In this document: piece after piece, positions 35,050-44,398 of the stretch | Layout: each line of letters opens with the position of its first letter | Position numbering within the stretch: the first letter of the stretch is position 1 | DNA from: UBA964 sp037444685 | GTDB lineage: Bacteria; Pseudomonadota; Gammaproteobacteria; Steroidobacterales; Steroidobacteraceae | Assembly: GCA_037444685.1 (NCBI GenBank) | Contig: JBBILX010000010.1 | Coordinates: 1-64,000 of the forward strand | Length of the DNA: 64,000 bases | Direction: 5' to 3' | Translations under genes and position numbers: made by a program | The notes under the pieces: generated by a model | What the model was told of the DNA's origin: nothing | Databases searched by the model: none | What the model saw: the letters and a program-made list of their open reading frames with translations, nothing else

Positions 35050-36306
35050 GTGTCGAATATCGCGTGGCGCGCGAGAAGGCAAACGCGAAGGGGCGGCTCA
35101 GGCCGCCCCTTTCTTTTTCTTTTCTCCGGCCTCGCCGTGCTCACCGCACTGTGCTGTGGCGACGCCGCGGCCGAGTCGGCGCGGCCCGCCGCGCGGCTTG
35201 GTGTCGTCCGGGTCGCCACGTTCAACGCGAGCCTCACGCGTGACGTCGCCGGACAGCTCGAGCGTGACCTCGCCACGCAGGCGGACCCCCAGGCACGCGC
35301 GATTGCGCAGATCATCCAGCGGGTGCGTCCCGATGTCCTGCTGATCAACGAGTTCGATTTCGATCCGGAAGGCAAGGCAGCGCGGCTGTTCGCGGAGCAC
35401 TATCTCGGGCGGGCACAGCGCGGTACACGCCCGCTCCGCTATCCCCACCGGTTCATCGCGCCGGTCAACACAGGTGTGCCCTCGGGCCATGATCTCGACG
35501 GCGACGGCCGTAGCGACGGACCCGGCGACGCGCTCGGCTTCGGCCGCTTCCCTGGCCAGTACGGGATGATCGTCTACTCGCGCTTACCGATAGACGTCGG
35601 CAACGCCAGGACCTTTCGGCGCACGCTCTGGCGCGAGATGCCGCAAGCCTTGCTGCCGCCCGGCTGGTACACGGCCGAGGCGCTCGGCCGTCTGCCGCTG
35701 TCCTCGAAGAGTCACTGGGACCTGCCGATCGACCTCGGCGTCGGACGGCGCATCCATCTGCTCGCGAGTCACCCGACACCGCCGGCATTCGACGGCGAGG
35801 AGGATCGCAACGGCCGCCGCAATCACGACGAGATCCGGTTCTGGGTCGACTATCTCGACCGAACCCGCAGCGCGTGGATCCGCGATGACGTCGGCCGCGT
35901 GGGAGGTCTCGCCGCGGATGGCGACTTCGTGATCGTCGGCGACCTCAACGCCGATCCCTGGGACGGCGGCAGCCACCCGCGCGCTATCGCGCAACTGCTC
36001 GAGCATCCGCGCGTGCGCGCCGAGCCGACGCCACGCAGCCGTGGCGCGGAACTCGCCGCACTGCGGCAGCGCGGTGCCAACCTCTCGCACCGCGGCCCTG
36101 CGGCCGAGGACACGGCCGATTTCGGCGACACGCCACCGGCGCCCGGCAATCTGCGCGTCGACTACGTGCTGCCGTCACGTACGTTCACGATCTGTGCGAG
36201 CGGGGTCTACTGGCCCGACGACGACGAGGAACTCGTGCGCGCGTCCGATCACAGGCTGGTCTGGGTGGACCTTTCCACCGAGCACTGCCCGCCGAGCCAC
36301 CGCTGA
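35050..36306 (+). CDS. Secreted EEP-fold hydrolase
   Basis: A 418-residue protein if GTG at 35050 is used. It has a basic start (RARRQTRRGGSGR), a hydrophobic stretch PFLFLFSGLAVLTALCC, and likely cleavage near GDAAAES. The EEP motifs are ATFNAS, INEFDFD (metal Glu), GDLNADPWDGG, DYVLPS and SDHRLVW. An insert DLDGDGRSDGPGD looks like a calcium loop. Odd feature: a perfect rho-independent hairpin with its T-run lies inside the signal-peptide coding region. If that ends all transcription, the gene may instead start at GTG 35137, just past it, with a shorter signal. A secreted nuclease or phosphatase is likely; substrate unknown. Confidence 0.7.
   Translation: MSNIAWRARRQTRRGGSGRPFLFLFSGLAVLTALCCGDAAAESARPAARLGVVRVATFNASLTRDVAGQLERDLATQADPQARAIAQIIQRVRPDVLLINEFDFDPEGKAARLFAEHYLGRAQRGTRPLRYPHRFIAPVNTGVPSGHDLDGDGRSDGPGDALGFGRFPGQYGMIVYSRLPIDVGNARTFRRTLWREMPQALLPPGWYTAEALGRLPLSSKSHWDLPIDLGVGRRIHLLASHPTPPAFDGEEDRNGRRNHDEIRFWVDYLDRTRSAWIRDDVGRVGGLAADGDFVIVGDLNADPWDGGSHPRAIAQLLEHPRVRAEPTPRSRGAELAALRQRGANLSHRGPAAEDTADFGDTPPAPGNLRVDYVLPSRTFTICASGVYWPDDDEELVRASDHRLVWVDLSTEHCPPSHR
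35088..35123 (+). terminator. Rho-independent terminator after the TonB receptor gene
   Basis: AAGGGGCGGC, loop TCAG, GCCGCCCCTT form a perfect 10-bp stem followed by TTCTTTTTCTTTT. It lies 52 nt past the receptor stop and would end its message. It also lies within the 5' coding part of the EEP gene when that is read from GTG 35050. Confidence 0.85.
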
Positions 36307-36412
36307 GAGCCAACCGTCTCGCGAAGCCGTTACCCGCCCATCGACTGTAGATCGGTCGGCCGGAGCAGCGCTCCGACCTCTGCAGATCTCCGCGTCGTCT
36401 TACGTACCGCGA

Positions 36413-36832
36413 TCATCGCCTCCAGCAGTCATCGACGGCAGAGGTACCGGTGACGCCGCGTCGACCGACCTCATCGATCGTGAAGCTGCCGCACTCGGTG
36501 TCCTCAGCCTGGCCGCCGAGAGGCGTTGCGGTGAGCACATAAGTCGTCGGCGTCGGAAAGTCGGCCGTGATGCGGTAGCGGCCTCCCTCGGCGACGAACG
36601 GCAGCGCGGGTGCACGCGCCGCTTCGCAGTCATCATCGTCGTAGCGATTGATCCGCGTGAAGCAGCGCTCGAGCGCGCTCGAGACCTGCAGCAGCGCCGT
36701 CTTCGCCTCGCTGCGTTGCGTGCGCAGGACATACGCGCGGTAAGCGGGAATCGCAATCGCCGCCAGGACCGCGACGATGACCATGACCGTCATCAATTCG
36801 ATGAGCGTGACTCCTGAGTGTTGCTTATTCAT
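36413..36832 (-). CDS. pilE: Type IV pilin, PilE-like minor pilin (intact operon)
   Basis: A 139-residue pilin. Leader MNKQHSG is cut before VTLIELMTVMVIVAVLAAIA. The RTQRSEAKTALLQVSSALER segment parallels the pilin of the other operon, and the end holds TECGSFTID and DDCWRR for the disulfide. It is the last gene of the intact fimT-pilV-pilW-pilX-pilY1-pilE operon, 13 nt after pilY1. Probably a minor pilin of the tip or a primed major-like subunit. Confidence 0.85.
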   Translation of the reverse strand: MNKQHSGVTLIELMTVMVIVAVLAAIAIPAYRAYVLRTQRSEAKTALLQVSSALERCFTRINRYDDDDCEAARAPALPFVAEGGRYRITADFPTPTTYVLTATPLGGQAEDTECGSFTIDEVGRRGVTGTSAVDDCWRR

Positions 36833-36845
36833 CGGCTGTGACTTC

Positions 36846-39800
36846 CTAGCGCAACTGCCGCCACGACTGACGCCGCAGGTCGCCGGGGCCGGGATTCTCC
36901 CGAAGCACCTGCATGTCGCCGCTGGTGCCGGGCATGAACTTGAACTCCTGATCCACGCCGGCCAGGACCGCAGGCTTGGGCGTAATGCCCACGTCGGTCT
37001 GCAATCCGCTCGCGGGGACCCGCGATCCGTCGGGCAACTCGACGAAATCCTCGGAGTTGAACAGACCGTCACCATTGAGATCGAACGGGGTCAGGCTGAG
37101 CCGGCGACCGCTGGCGGCGTCGAGCTCCATCAACCAGCTCCTGCCACCGTACGCGCAGGCATCCGGGTTCGGAATCAGCGTCGTGAAGATGATGCGACCG
37201 TTCCGCAATACGGGATCGGTGACCTGCATCTCCCCCTCGAAGCCGCTCGTCGGCGATACCAGATCGATGTACCAGCCGCGCGTCGAGCCGATGTCGTTCT
37301 CGGTAGTCGCGCGGATGTTGTACGATTGCGGCCCGCTTGGGGTCGAGACAGTCACGGCAGTCTCGACCGTGATCTCCTGCTCGGTCAATTGCGAGCGTCC
37401 GCCCACGAGGCGGTCGGAGGCGAACCCTGTGTTCAAATCGCGGACGCCGTAGAAGCTTTGCACTTCGAGCGAGCCAAGCAGCTCGTCGCTGGGCTCGAGA
37501 TACTTGCCCGTGCCAAACAGGACGACGACTCCTTCGTTGTTCGGACCGCGACTGACTTCCGGGCGCACCGTGATCGGTTGGCGCTGGCCCGACGGCCCGA
37601 CAGCCGTGAACAACGGAAGCGGGCCGCTGGCGTTCTGGAAGGTCGGGCCCCAGTTGCTCGGCGACGGGTTGCGCAAGTCGAACTTCCAGAGATTCCCCAA
37701 CAGGTCGCCGGCGTAGACGAAGTCGGCGATCTGGTCGCCGTTGACGTCCACGACGGCTGGCGTCGCGAGGCCGTTCGGCCGGCCGCCGCTGGCCGGATGC
37801 GAGACGCCCACACCGGTGTCGATCTTGCGGATCAACGTGCCATCCTCGATATCGACAATGAACAGCACGGCGTTACCGGTTGCGGAGACGTTCCCGTCTG
37901 GCTCCGTGTTGTTGTAGCCATTTCCGAATACGGCTGCCCATCGACCATTGGCGAGTCGCACGATCGCGGGACGGCTGAACGTGTAACCGAGGTCTGGATC
38001 ATCCGCGTCGCTGAACTCCCACATGAAGAGTTGGTCGGCCGTCGCCTCGGTCACCAGCGCCGGATCCGTGATGTTGAGTGAATAGACCGACTGGCCACCC
38101 TTGTTGAGTCCCGCGACGAGAACGGTCTGCCACGCGCCATCGATAAAGACATCCCCCGTGGTCGGAGATCCGTCAACGAAGTAGCGATGGCTGTAGGTTG
38201 GACGCGTGAGCTCCGGCAAGCGAGCAAACACCGCCGACGGAATGAATGCGAACCTTTCGACCCCGGTCTCTGAATCGAACGCATGCAGCATGCCGTCGTT
38301 TGCCCCGACGTACACCGTGCCGGGCCGGTTCCGGTACGCGTTGCGGAACGCCGAGTACGGCGCGGACTCGAGATTGTCCCGATAGAGGTACGATGGCCTG
38401 CCGACGAATGCCGGCGACGAGTTGACGATGTCGCCGAGCACCGTGTCACGGTCGCGGAAGATTGCGCCTACGTTGCCAGTCTGCTGCTCGAACGTGCGGA
38501 ACCCGCGCAGGTAGCCAACGCGATCCTCACCACGCTGCTCGGCCGGCGGATCCGTACTGTGCAGCTGCGCACGGCGCGTTACGTCGAGAGCTGCCCAGCG
38601 GAACGGCACGGCCGTCATGCCATCGGAATTGACCGTGATGATCCGTCTGTCATCGGGCAGCGGCAAAAGGTTTGCCGCGTTCCAGAACCTGCTGTTGTCG
38701 AGGGACCCGTCGGTATTCACTCCGTATGAGAGCAACTCACCGCTCCACGTACCGCTGCGGAATCGCGCCTGGAACACTCGCGTCTCGCTGTTGATCGAGC
38801 CACTGTTGACCGAGGCTGAGCTCGCCGAGCCGACGCGATTCATGATCTCGTTGAAGGCGCTGCTGAGCCTCGCGCCGAGGGTCAGCGCGTTGGTGACGAG
38901 AAAGTAGTTGTCCGGATCGTCATCGCCATTCTCGTCCCACTCCGATCGCAGATCCGGCAGGTTGTTGTTGTTGCTGTCGCGGAAGCCGCCCCACTTGGCC
39001 GCGTACCAGAGCGGATCCTTGAGCAAGGACGCCGCGGCAGACGGACCGGGCGTGAAGGTCCGGACGTCCAGCCACGGTAACGCCCCGCCAGCAGGAAGAG
39101 CCACCACCCGCGGAGTGCACAACGAGAACTCGCAGAATCCCGGGGTCGCGCCGGCAGGCGTGTCGAGGAAGTAGGGCACGTTGGACGTGTCGTCCTGGAC
39201 GACGAGATAGATGCCGTCGGCCGTCGTGCCCGAGATCACGTAGCCGGCGTGATGCGTGATGCTGCCCTGCTGGTAGAGGCGCTCGACCGTCACCTGCACA
39301 TTTCCGGCAACGACCTGGTAGCTGTAGCGAACGATCATGTCCATGTCATGGTCGTTCCCCGCTTCGACGTCCTCGAAATTCACGATGAATGTGCCGGATG
39401 TCCCGTCGGAGCTGATGTTCTCGACGTAGAAGTCGACGATCTGGTTGGTCGGCTGGAACTGTCCGCGCGCTGCGCTTATCCCGGCGGCCGCGACTGACTT
39501 GGCGAACGGGACCAACGTGACTCTGCCATCCCCGACCGGAATCTCTATCCTCGGTAATGGCGAGGCGAGCGCGACGACGAAAGTCTGCAAGCTCTGCCTG
39601 CCCTGCGCAGAATTCATGTCGGTCTTGAGTCCGTAATTCGCGACGCTGGCTGCGTAGTAGCTGCCTTGCTTCGTAGGCTCCTCGGGCGCCAAACCGCGGA
39701 TCGACGCAAACGAGGCCGCCGCCTTTGGTGACGGCGCACCGTCGTAGTTCGTAGCGGACTGCCCGATGAAAAGACTGCGTGACCCACCGAACTCGTGATT

Positions 39801-41381
39801 CCAGATGCTGTCCGCCTCGCTGGCAACGTTCAGTCCGCCGAGGCTATCGCTCGCGCCTGGTCCGAAATATGAACCCGGCAGCTGGTCGCTGTCGTACGAC
39901 GTATTGATGTCGCTGATGACTGTCATGAAAGGCTTTGCACAGGACGCGGCGCTACCGGAATAGGGGTTCGTCCAGCTCGCGACGCGTGGCAGACCCAGCA
40001 CGGCATCGAGCGTCGTTCCACTGCTGCCGTAGTCGAACGCCGCCGTCGCACCTGGCCTGCCGGCGAAGTAGCGCAGCGTTTCGTACATCATTTCGGCGAC
40101 CGGATTGCCCCACATGCCGCCGAACTCACCATCATTGAATGGCCGCGTCGTCACGAGGCCCGGCAGATAATAGACGCCGCCTTGCGACGTATAGCGATTG
40201 TATCCGGCCGAGCGGAGCCGATCGAACGTCGCGATGATGCCGCTCGGGTTCCGGTACGCGCCCGCAGCGGTCTTGTAAGTCCCGTCTCCGGCGATGTCGA
40301 CCTCAGTGCTGAACGACCCGATCGCGCGACGCAGCATTCCGCCACTCTTGCTGCGTTGATAGCTGCTGGTCAGCAGCCCGAAGCGCATCGAATCATTCTC
40401 GCCATACTGCTGCAACAAGCCGACCGGCTTGTAATTGCCCTGTGGATAGAGCCTGCAGTTTGCCTCGAGCATCCCGGGCACGCAGACCTCGACGCGCACC
40501 AGATACTCGACGAAGCCTGCAACCCCTCCGGAAGGCAGCGTCGAGGTGGCGAGACTGGGGCGCCCTGTTCCGCATCCGCCGCCATTGGCACCGTTCTGGC
40601 TGTAGCACGCGGTCAGCACGGCCGCCTCGGTGCTCGCCCAGTGCCACGCCCTCGTCGGCGCTCCGGCGACCGGTGCCGTCTGCGGCGCAACATTCGGTGC
40701 AACGCGGAGAAGCGGAGGATTGGTGCCAGGCCCGTTCTCGTTCCACGTCGACTGGCTCCCTGGCATCGGCGTCAGATTGCCGAACAGGTGCGTACGGTTG
40801 GCGACCGGCAGATCGAGAGGCGTGTACAGGCGGATGTCATAGCCCTCGGTTGCGATGCCACGATACTCCTTTGCCCAGCCATGCGCGTCGTGCGGGATGT
40901 GCGCGCGCTCGATCACCGTTCGCGAGGCGGTGTCGACGCGCCTGAATCCGCCGTAGAGCACCTTGCGGAGCGCATCGATTCGCGAGGTCGTCACGTAGTT
41001 GAGCCAGTCGCCACTCCACTCACCAGAGCCCGTGCATTGCTTGTTTGCGGTCGACGCCACGGGCACGAACTCCGCACCGTTGTAGCTGTAGCACTTGAAA
41101 GAATCGAAGTATCCGAAGTAGTCGATCTGATCCGGCTTGTAGTGGATATCGAGTACGCCGTCGTCGTTGAGGTCCGAGCGGTCGTTGTACGCCTCGTAAT
41201 AGAGCTTGTGATCCCGTCCGAGAACGAGCATGTTGAGGGGGGCGACTGCCGCGTCGAGGAACAGCGGCGTATCGGCGAGATTCAGCGGGGCCGCGCGCCC
41301 CGCCTGTGTCGCGAGCACACTGACCGCCGCAACGCCGGCAAGGGTCGCGATTCGCGAAACCAGTTCTCTGAGCCTGATCAC
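36846..41381 (-). CDS. pilY1: PilY1-like pilus tip protein
   Basis: A 1511-residue exported protein. A signal peptide (about 1-30) is followed by calcium-loop-like DRSDLNDDGVLD, a large N-terminal region, then the PilY1 C-terminal beta-propeller: VYVGANDGMLHAFD, YSLNITDPA, FVYAGDLLGNLWKFDLRN, and an end WRQLR. No von Willebrand A MIDAS (DxSxS) is visible near the N-terminus, unlike the decayed copy in the window. The gene starts with GTG and has GGGAGA 8 nt upstream. PilY1 caps type IV pili, aids extension and mediates adhesion or surface sensing. It lies between pilX and pilE in one operon. Confidence 0.88.
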   Translation of the reverse strand: MIRLRELVSRIATLAGVAAVSVLATQAGRAAPLNLADTPLFLDAAVAPLNMLVLGRDHKLYYEAYNDRSDLNDDGVLDIHYKPDQIDYFGYFDSFKCYSYNGAEFVPVASTANKQCTGSGEWSGDWLNYVTTSRIDALRKVLYGGFRRVDTASRTVIERAHIPHDAHGWAKEYRGIATEGYDIRLYTPLDLPVANRTHLFGNLTPMPGSQSTWNENGPGTNPPLLRVAPNVAPQTAPVAGAPTRAWHWASTEAAVLTACYSQNGANGGGCGTGRPSLATSTLPSGGVAGFVEYLVRVEVCVPGMLEANCRLYPQGNYKPVGLLQQYGENDSMRFGLLTSSYQRSKSGGMLRRAIGSFSTEVDIAGDGTYKTAAGAYRNPSGIIATFDRLRSAGYNRYTSQGGVYYLPGLVTTRPFNDGEFGGMWGNPVAEMMYETLRYFAGRPGATAAFDYGSSGTTLDAVLGLPRVASWTNPYSGSAASCAKPFMTVISDINTSYDSDQLPGSYFGPGASDSLGGLNVASEADSIWNHEFGGSRSLFIGQSATNYDGAPSPKAAASFASIRGLAPEEPTKQGSYYAASVANYGLKTDMNSAQGRQSLQTFVVALASPLPRIEIPVGDGRVTLVPFAKSVAAAGISAARGQFQPTNQIVDFYVENISSDGTSGTFIVNFEDVEAGNDHDMDMIVRYSYQVVAGNVQVTVERLYQQGSITHHAGYVISGTTADGIYLVVQDDTSNVPYFLDTPAGATPGFCEFSLCTPRVVALPAGGALPWLDVRTFTPGPSAAASLLKDPLWYAAKWGGFRDSNNNNLPDLRSEWDENGDDDPDNYFLVTNALTLGARLSSAFNEIMNRVGSASSASVNSGSINSETRVFQARFRSGTWSGELLSYGVNTDGSLDNSRFWNAANLLPLPDDRRIITVNSDGMTAVPFRWAALDVTRRAQLHSTDPPAEQRGEDRVGYLRGFRTFEQQTGNVGAIFRDRDTVLGDIVNSSPAFVGRPSYLYRDNLESAPYSAFRNAYRNRPGTVYVGANDGMLHAFDSETGVERFAFIPSAVFARLPELTRPTYSHRYFVDGSPTTGDVFIDGAWQTVLVAGLNKGGQSVYSLNITDPALVTEATADQLFMWEFSDADDPDLGYTFSRPAIVRLANGRWAAVFGNGYNNTEPDGNVSATGNAVLFIVDIEDGTLIRKIDTGVGVSHPASGGRPNGLATPAVVDVNGDQIADFVYAGDLLGNLWKFDLRNPSPSNWGPTFQNASGPLPLFTAVGPSGQRQPITVRPEVSRGPNNEGVVVLFGTGKYLEPSDELLGSLEVQSFYGVRDLNTGFASDRLVGGRSQLTEQEITVETAVTVSTPSGPQSYNIRATTENDIGSTRGWYIDLVSPTSGFEGEMQVTDPVLRNGRIIFTTLIPNPDACAYGGRSWLMELDAASGRRLSLTPFDLNGDGLFNSEDFVELPDGSRVPASGLQTDVGITPKPAVLAGVDQEFKFMPGTSGDMQVLRENPGPGDLRRQSWRQLR

Positions 41382-41399
41382 TTTGATCTCTCCCGAATG

Positions 41400-41942
41400 T
41401 CAGAATCGGCGCGTGAACGACGAGCGAAGCACCATTTCGACTCGGCCACTGCCGCCGGTGGAACGGGCGGTGATTTCGTAAAAGTCCCTGCCTTCCGGCA
41501 CGCCGTGGCCGACGGTCAGGCTGTCGGCAACGAAGCCAAGCGACTCGACGTAATAGCGCGGGTCGTCGGCGAGCTCGTCGATATCGGCTGACGCTGCCGT
41601 CCCGTACTCGATCGTCGAGTCCGGATCGTTCCAGAAACCTGCGTCGTCGATTGCCGCCGGGACAATCGTGCCTGGCTGCCAGACTTCACACGGTGCGGTG
41701 CTGCACGTCTCGGGCCGGCTTACGAAGGCGCGAATACGAGCTTCTCCGTCCCTGAGCGCAGCCTCTGCACCCTGGAATGCGAGATTGATGTCGCGCGTGT
41801 TGCCGGCCATGCGCTCCTCCATTCGTGTGGTCTGCATGGCGGCAATACCGATGACGGTCAGCACGAGCAGCAGCAGCAGCGAGACGACCAATGCACCGCC
41901 GCGCTGGCGGGAACTGCTTCTTCGATCTGTCGCAAGGATCAT
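41400..41942 (-). CDS. pilX: PilX-type minor pilin
   Basis: A 180-residue protein with the PilX_N pattern: RQRGGALVVSLLLLLVLTVIG, then MQTTRMEERMAGNTRD and FQGAEAALRDGE. It lacks the Glu at +5, as is usual for PilX/PulK-like pilins. ATG at 41942 was chosen; TTG two codons earlier is possible. It sits between pilW and pilY1 with short gaps and should join the tip-priming complex with PilV, PilW and FimT. Confidence 0.88.
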   Translation of the reverse strand: MILATDRRSSSRQRGGALVVSLLLLLVLTVIGIAAMQTTRMEERMAGNTRDINLAFQGAEAALRDGEARIRAFVSRPETCSTAPCEVWQPGTIVPAAIDDAGFWNDPDSTIEYGTAASADIDELADDPRYYVESLGFVADSLTVGHGVPEGRDFYEITARSTGGSGRVEMVLRSSFTRRF

Positions 41943-41957
41943 CGCCAATCAACCTCA

Positions 41958-43031
41958 TCAGTCGGTACGGTTGCGCAGCGTCGCCGTCGTCGTCAGCTGC
42001 AATCTCTGGAATCGATCGTTGAATGGGCCATAGGCGACACCGAGCAGGTCGTATTCCCGGGTGTCGGGGTTCGCGGCGTCCTCCTCCGCGGAACGGATCA
42101 GCAAGGCGAGCGTGACGGCAACGACCCGCCGGAAGTCGGTCACCGCACCCGCCTCGAGGTAATCGTCGACGAGGCGATCGCCATTCTGGTCCTCGCCGTA
42201 GAGGACTTGCATCCCTTCGACGCCGCTGACGAGCTCGACAGGGTCCGCCGCTCCGGTGCGTCGCCACAGAGCAGGGGTGTCCGGCACCGCGACGCTCGGA
42301 GCAAGGTAATAGACAATCGTGTCGAGCGGCGTGACGCGGCTGTTGCCAGAGAACACGGTGCCCAGGTCATCGGTCGCATTGCCTGGACCCACGGCCGCCA
42401 CACCGTCACGCGATAGCTCGCGGGTCGGGTTTCCGCTCACGGCGGCCGCTGGGGCGCTGCCAGTGAGGGCGAACACAGCGGCTCCAGCGCAATCCGATAT
42501 CAGCAGCGCCTGCCCGGCCGTCGGGACTGGCTGGCCGTCATCGAATACGGTCACCGCATCGGTCGGATCGGTCATCGCCATCGCGACCCGGTAGCCCAGA
42601 GCACGTGCGCGAACGGTGCGCACAACGAGCACGTCGTTGCCGCGAAGCGCGTTCGGCGCCAGACCGGCGCCGAGCGCCGGTTGCCACGTACCTCCAGGCA
42701 CTAGCGCGGGATCGTCGATTGCATCGAAACCCTGCACCGGCTGCGCGAAGTTCCAGAGCACGTCGTTGCTGTTGTTGAGCGTGTTCCTGAACGGCACGTC
42801 CTGGGCGCAACCGCGGTATCCGGCCGCTCGCACGTCACGAAGTATCAATTCGAACGCTGACCGTCCGGCCTCCTGCAGCCGGGCCACTCGTTCGTTTTCC
42901 GCGTAGGTCACCTTCGAGCTTGCGGTGACTGCAAGGACTCCGGCCAGCAACAACAGACTGAGCAGCATGGCGACCATGAGCTCGACCACGCTGAAGCCAG
43001 ACTGGCGCAAGGCGGCGCGGCACACCTTCAC
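41958..43031 (-). CDS. pilW: PilW-type minor pilin
   Basis: A 357-residue minor pilin. The leader ends RQSG, followed by FSVVELMVAMLLSLLLLAG, and the conserved ENERVARLQEAGRSAFELIL block and ILRDVRAAGYRGCAQ are typical PilW. GTG at 43031 was chosen because it overlaps the pilV stop (GTGA); the frame is open further up but without a sensible leader. It is intact, unlike the copy in the first operon. Confidence 0.87.
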   Translation of the reverse strand: MKVCRAALRQSGFSVVELMVAMLLSLLLLAGVLAVTASSKVTYAENERVARLQEAGRSAFELILRDVRAAGYRGCAQDVPFRNTLNNSNDVLWNFAQPVQGFDAIDDPALVPGGTWQPALGAGLAPNALRGNDVLVVRTVRARALGYRVAMAMTDPTDAVTVFDDGQPVPTAGQALLISDCAGAAVFALTGSAPAAAVSGNPTRELSRDGVAAVGPGNATDDLGTVFSGNSRVTPLDTIVYYLAPSVAVPDTPALWRRTGAADPVELVSGVEGMQVLYGEDQNGDRLVDDYLEAGAVTDFRRVVAVTLALLIRSAEEDAANPDTREYDLLGVAYGPFNDRFQRLQLTTTATLRNRTD

Positions 43032-43498
43032 AGTCGTGTCTCCATCGCGAACTGGAGCGTGCTGGCAGGCAGTACCGGCAGCACTGCGTCGCCCCGACTG
43101 TCGTCCCACTGCACGGTCACACGAAAGACATCACCCGCCACCCTTTCGATTCCGCCGTCGCCGCCCGGCAATGACGCCAGTCGCTGCCGCCACTCCGCGA
43201 GATCGCAGTTGGCGACCGAGTCGCAGTCCGGGGGCGCGTCGCCGATGGGCGAGACATAAGCGTTGAGATTCAGAGCAGCCGCCCGGTTAGCCCGCATGCG
43301 ATCAACCATCTCGTAGGCCAGCAGCGTTGCCTGAGATCTCAGGGACGCTGAATGATTGGCCCTCAGGCTGTTGAGTTGCATCGCGGCGACGCCGAGGAGC
43401 CCGATCGAGAGCACTAGCAGCGTCACCAGCGCCTCGACGAGAGTGAAGCCTCGTTCGCCTCGGCGGCGTCCGGGAGATGTGGTGAAGGATTTGTTCAT
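43028..43498 (-). CDS. pilV: PilV-type minor pilin
   Basis: A 156-residue pilin with leader MNKSFTTSPGRRRGERG, cut before FTLVEALVTLLVLSIGLLG, and the conserved VAAMQLNSLRANHSASLRSQ and MVDRMRANR. It has the Gly after SIGLLG region intact, in contrast to the nonsense codon at the same place in the other operon. Both ends overlap neighbours by 4 nt (fimT upstream, pilW downstream). Confidence 0.88.
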   Translation of the reverse strand: MNKSFTTSPGRRRGERGFTLVEALVTLLVLSIGLLGVAAMQLNSLRANHSASLRSQATLLAYEMVDRMRANRAAALNLNAYVSPIGDAPPDCDSVANCDLAEWRQRLASLPGGDGGIERVAGDVFRVTVQWDDSRGDAVLPVLPASTLQFAMETRL

Positions 43499-44016
43499 GA
43501 GCAGTTCAATCTCATCGACGTGATCGTTCCGGAAACTCCGACGACGATCCTGCGGCTGCGCTCGCCGGTGCATCCCGGCCAGTCGATATCCACTACCAAT
43601 GGCGAGGCGGCCGACGTGAGTCCGTCGGGCAGGTACTGGACGAAGCTGTCGGGACCCGTCGCAACCCGCACGTCGCCCGTGGGCCCCCGCCAGAACTGGA
43701 TTCCCTCGTCGGCGGCATCGATCGAGCCGGGAATGGCGTTATCGACGAAAGCGAGCCATCCGCGCTGCCAGTCCGCCGGATCGCTGCTGCAGTCGTTGCC
43801 GTCAGTTGATGCGCAAACCGACACCGGTCGACCGCGTTTGACCGCTTCGCTCCTCGCGACATTGAGCGCGGTCACGAGTGCGTTCTGCGTAGCCGCCGCC
43901 GCGCTGTTCCTCGTGAATTCGCGGAACGTAGGAGCGCCGATTGCAGCCAGAACGGCGAGCACTGCCAGCGCCGTCATTAGTTCCAGTAGCGTCAGGCCGC
44001 GCTGTGTTTCGTGCAT
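43495..44016 (-). CDS. fimT: FimT/GspH-type minor pilin, first gene of the intact operon
   Basis: A 173-residue pseudopilin. Leader MHETQRG precedes LTLLELMTALAVLAVLAAIG, and the GspH body (ARSEAVKRGRPVSVCASTDG, GWLAFVDN) ends RLNCS, matching FimT. ATG at 44016 gives a normal leader; a GTG three codons upstream is possible. It opens the minor-pilin operon, whose promoter must lie in the preceding spacer. Confidence 0.87.
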   Translation of the reverse strand: MHETQRGLTLLELMTALAVLAVLAAIGAPTFREFTRNSAAAATQNALVTALNVARSEAVKRGRPVSVCASTDGNDCSSDPADWQRGWLAFVDNAIPGSIDAADEGIQFWRGPTGDVRVATGPDSFVQYLPDGLTSAASPLVVDIDWPGCTGERSRRIVVGVSGTITSMRLNCS

Positions 44017-44398
44017 GAGCGCCACAGTAAGGGTGCGCGCGTTCGGCCGCTTGGTTAAGCGATGAATGGCGCGGATTCGATGACCGACGGCCGTGCAGCG
44101 TGAACGAGGTCACAGTCGTGCGCGACATAAGACCGACGGTCTCTGCGAACCGCAATCGCATCGGCAGCCGCTGCACTGGTCAGGGCACACGCGATGGGCG
44201 GGGCCTGCCGCCGAGGCAAGGCTGACGCTCAGCAAATCGGAGGCGACACGCCGACGCGGCAGTGATCCGACAGCTGCCGGCCGGCGGCGTCCAAGCCGGC
44301 GATCCGGCGTTCCATCCGGCAGCATGCGCTCATGCGGCGATCATGCCAAGCGCGTCGGGCGTTTGCATCGGCCGCGCCGATTCGCGACAGTACTGTCC
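44017..44398. other. 382-nt spacer between divergent fimT and apt
   Basis: No gene could be supported here. It must hold the promoters for the pilus operon and for apt, but no convincing -35/-10 pair was found. A short inverted repeat AGACCGACGGTCT lies near 44131-44143, and GACCGACGG also occurs near 44080; such a repeat could be an operator. Confidence 0.5.
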
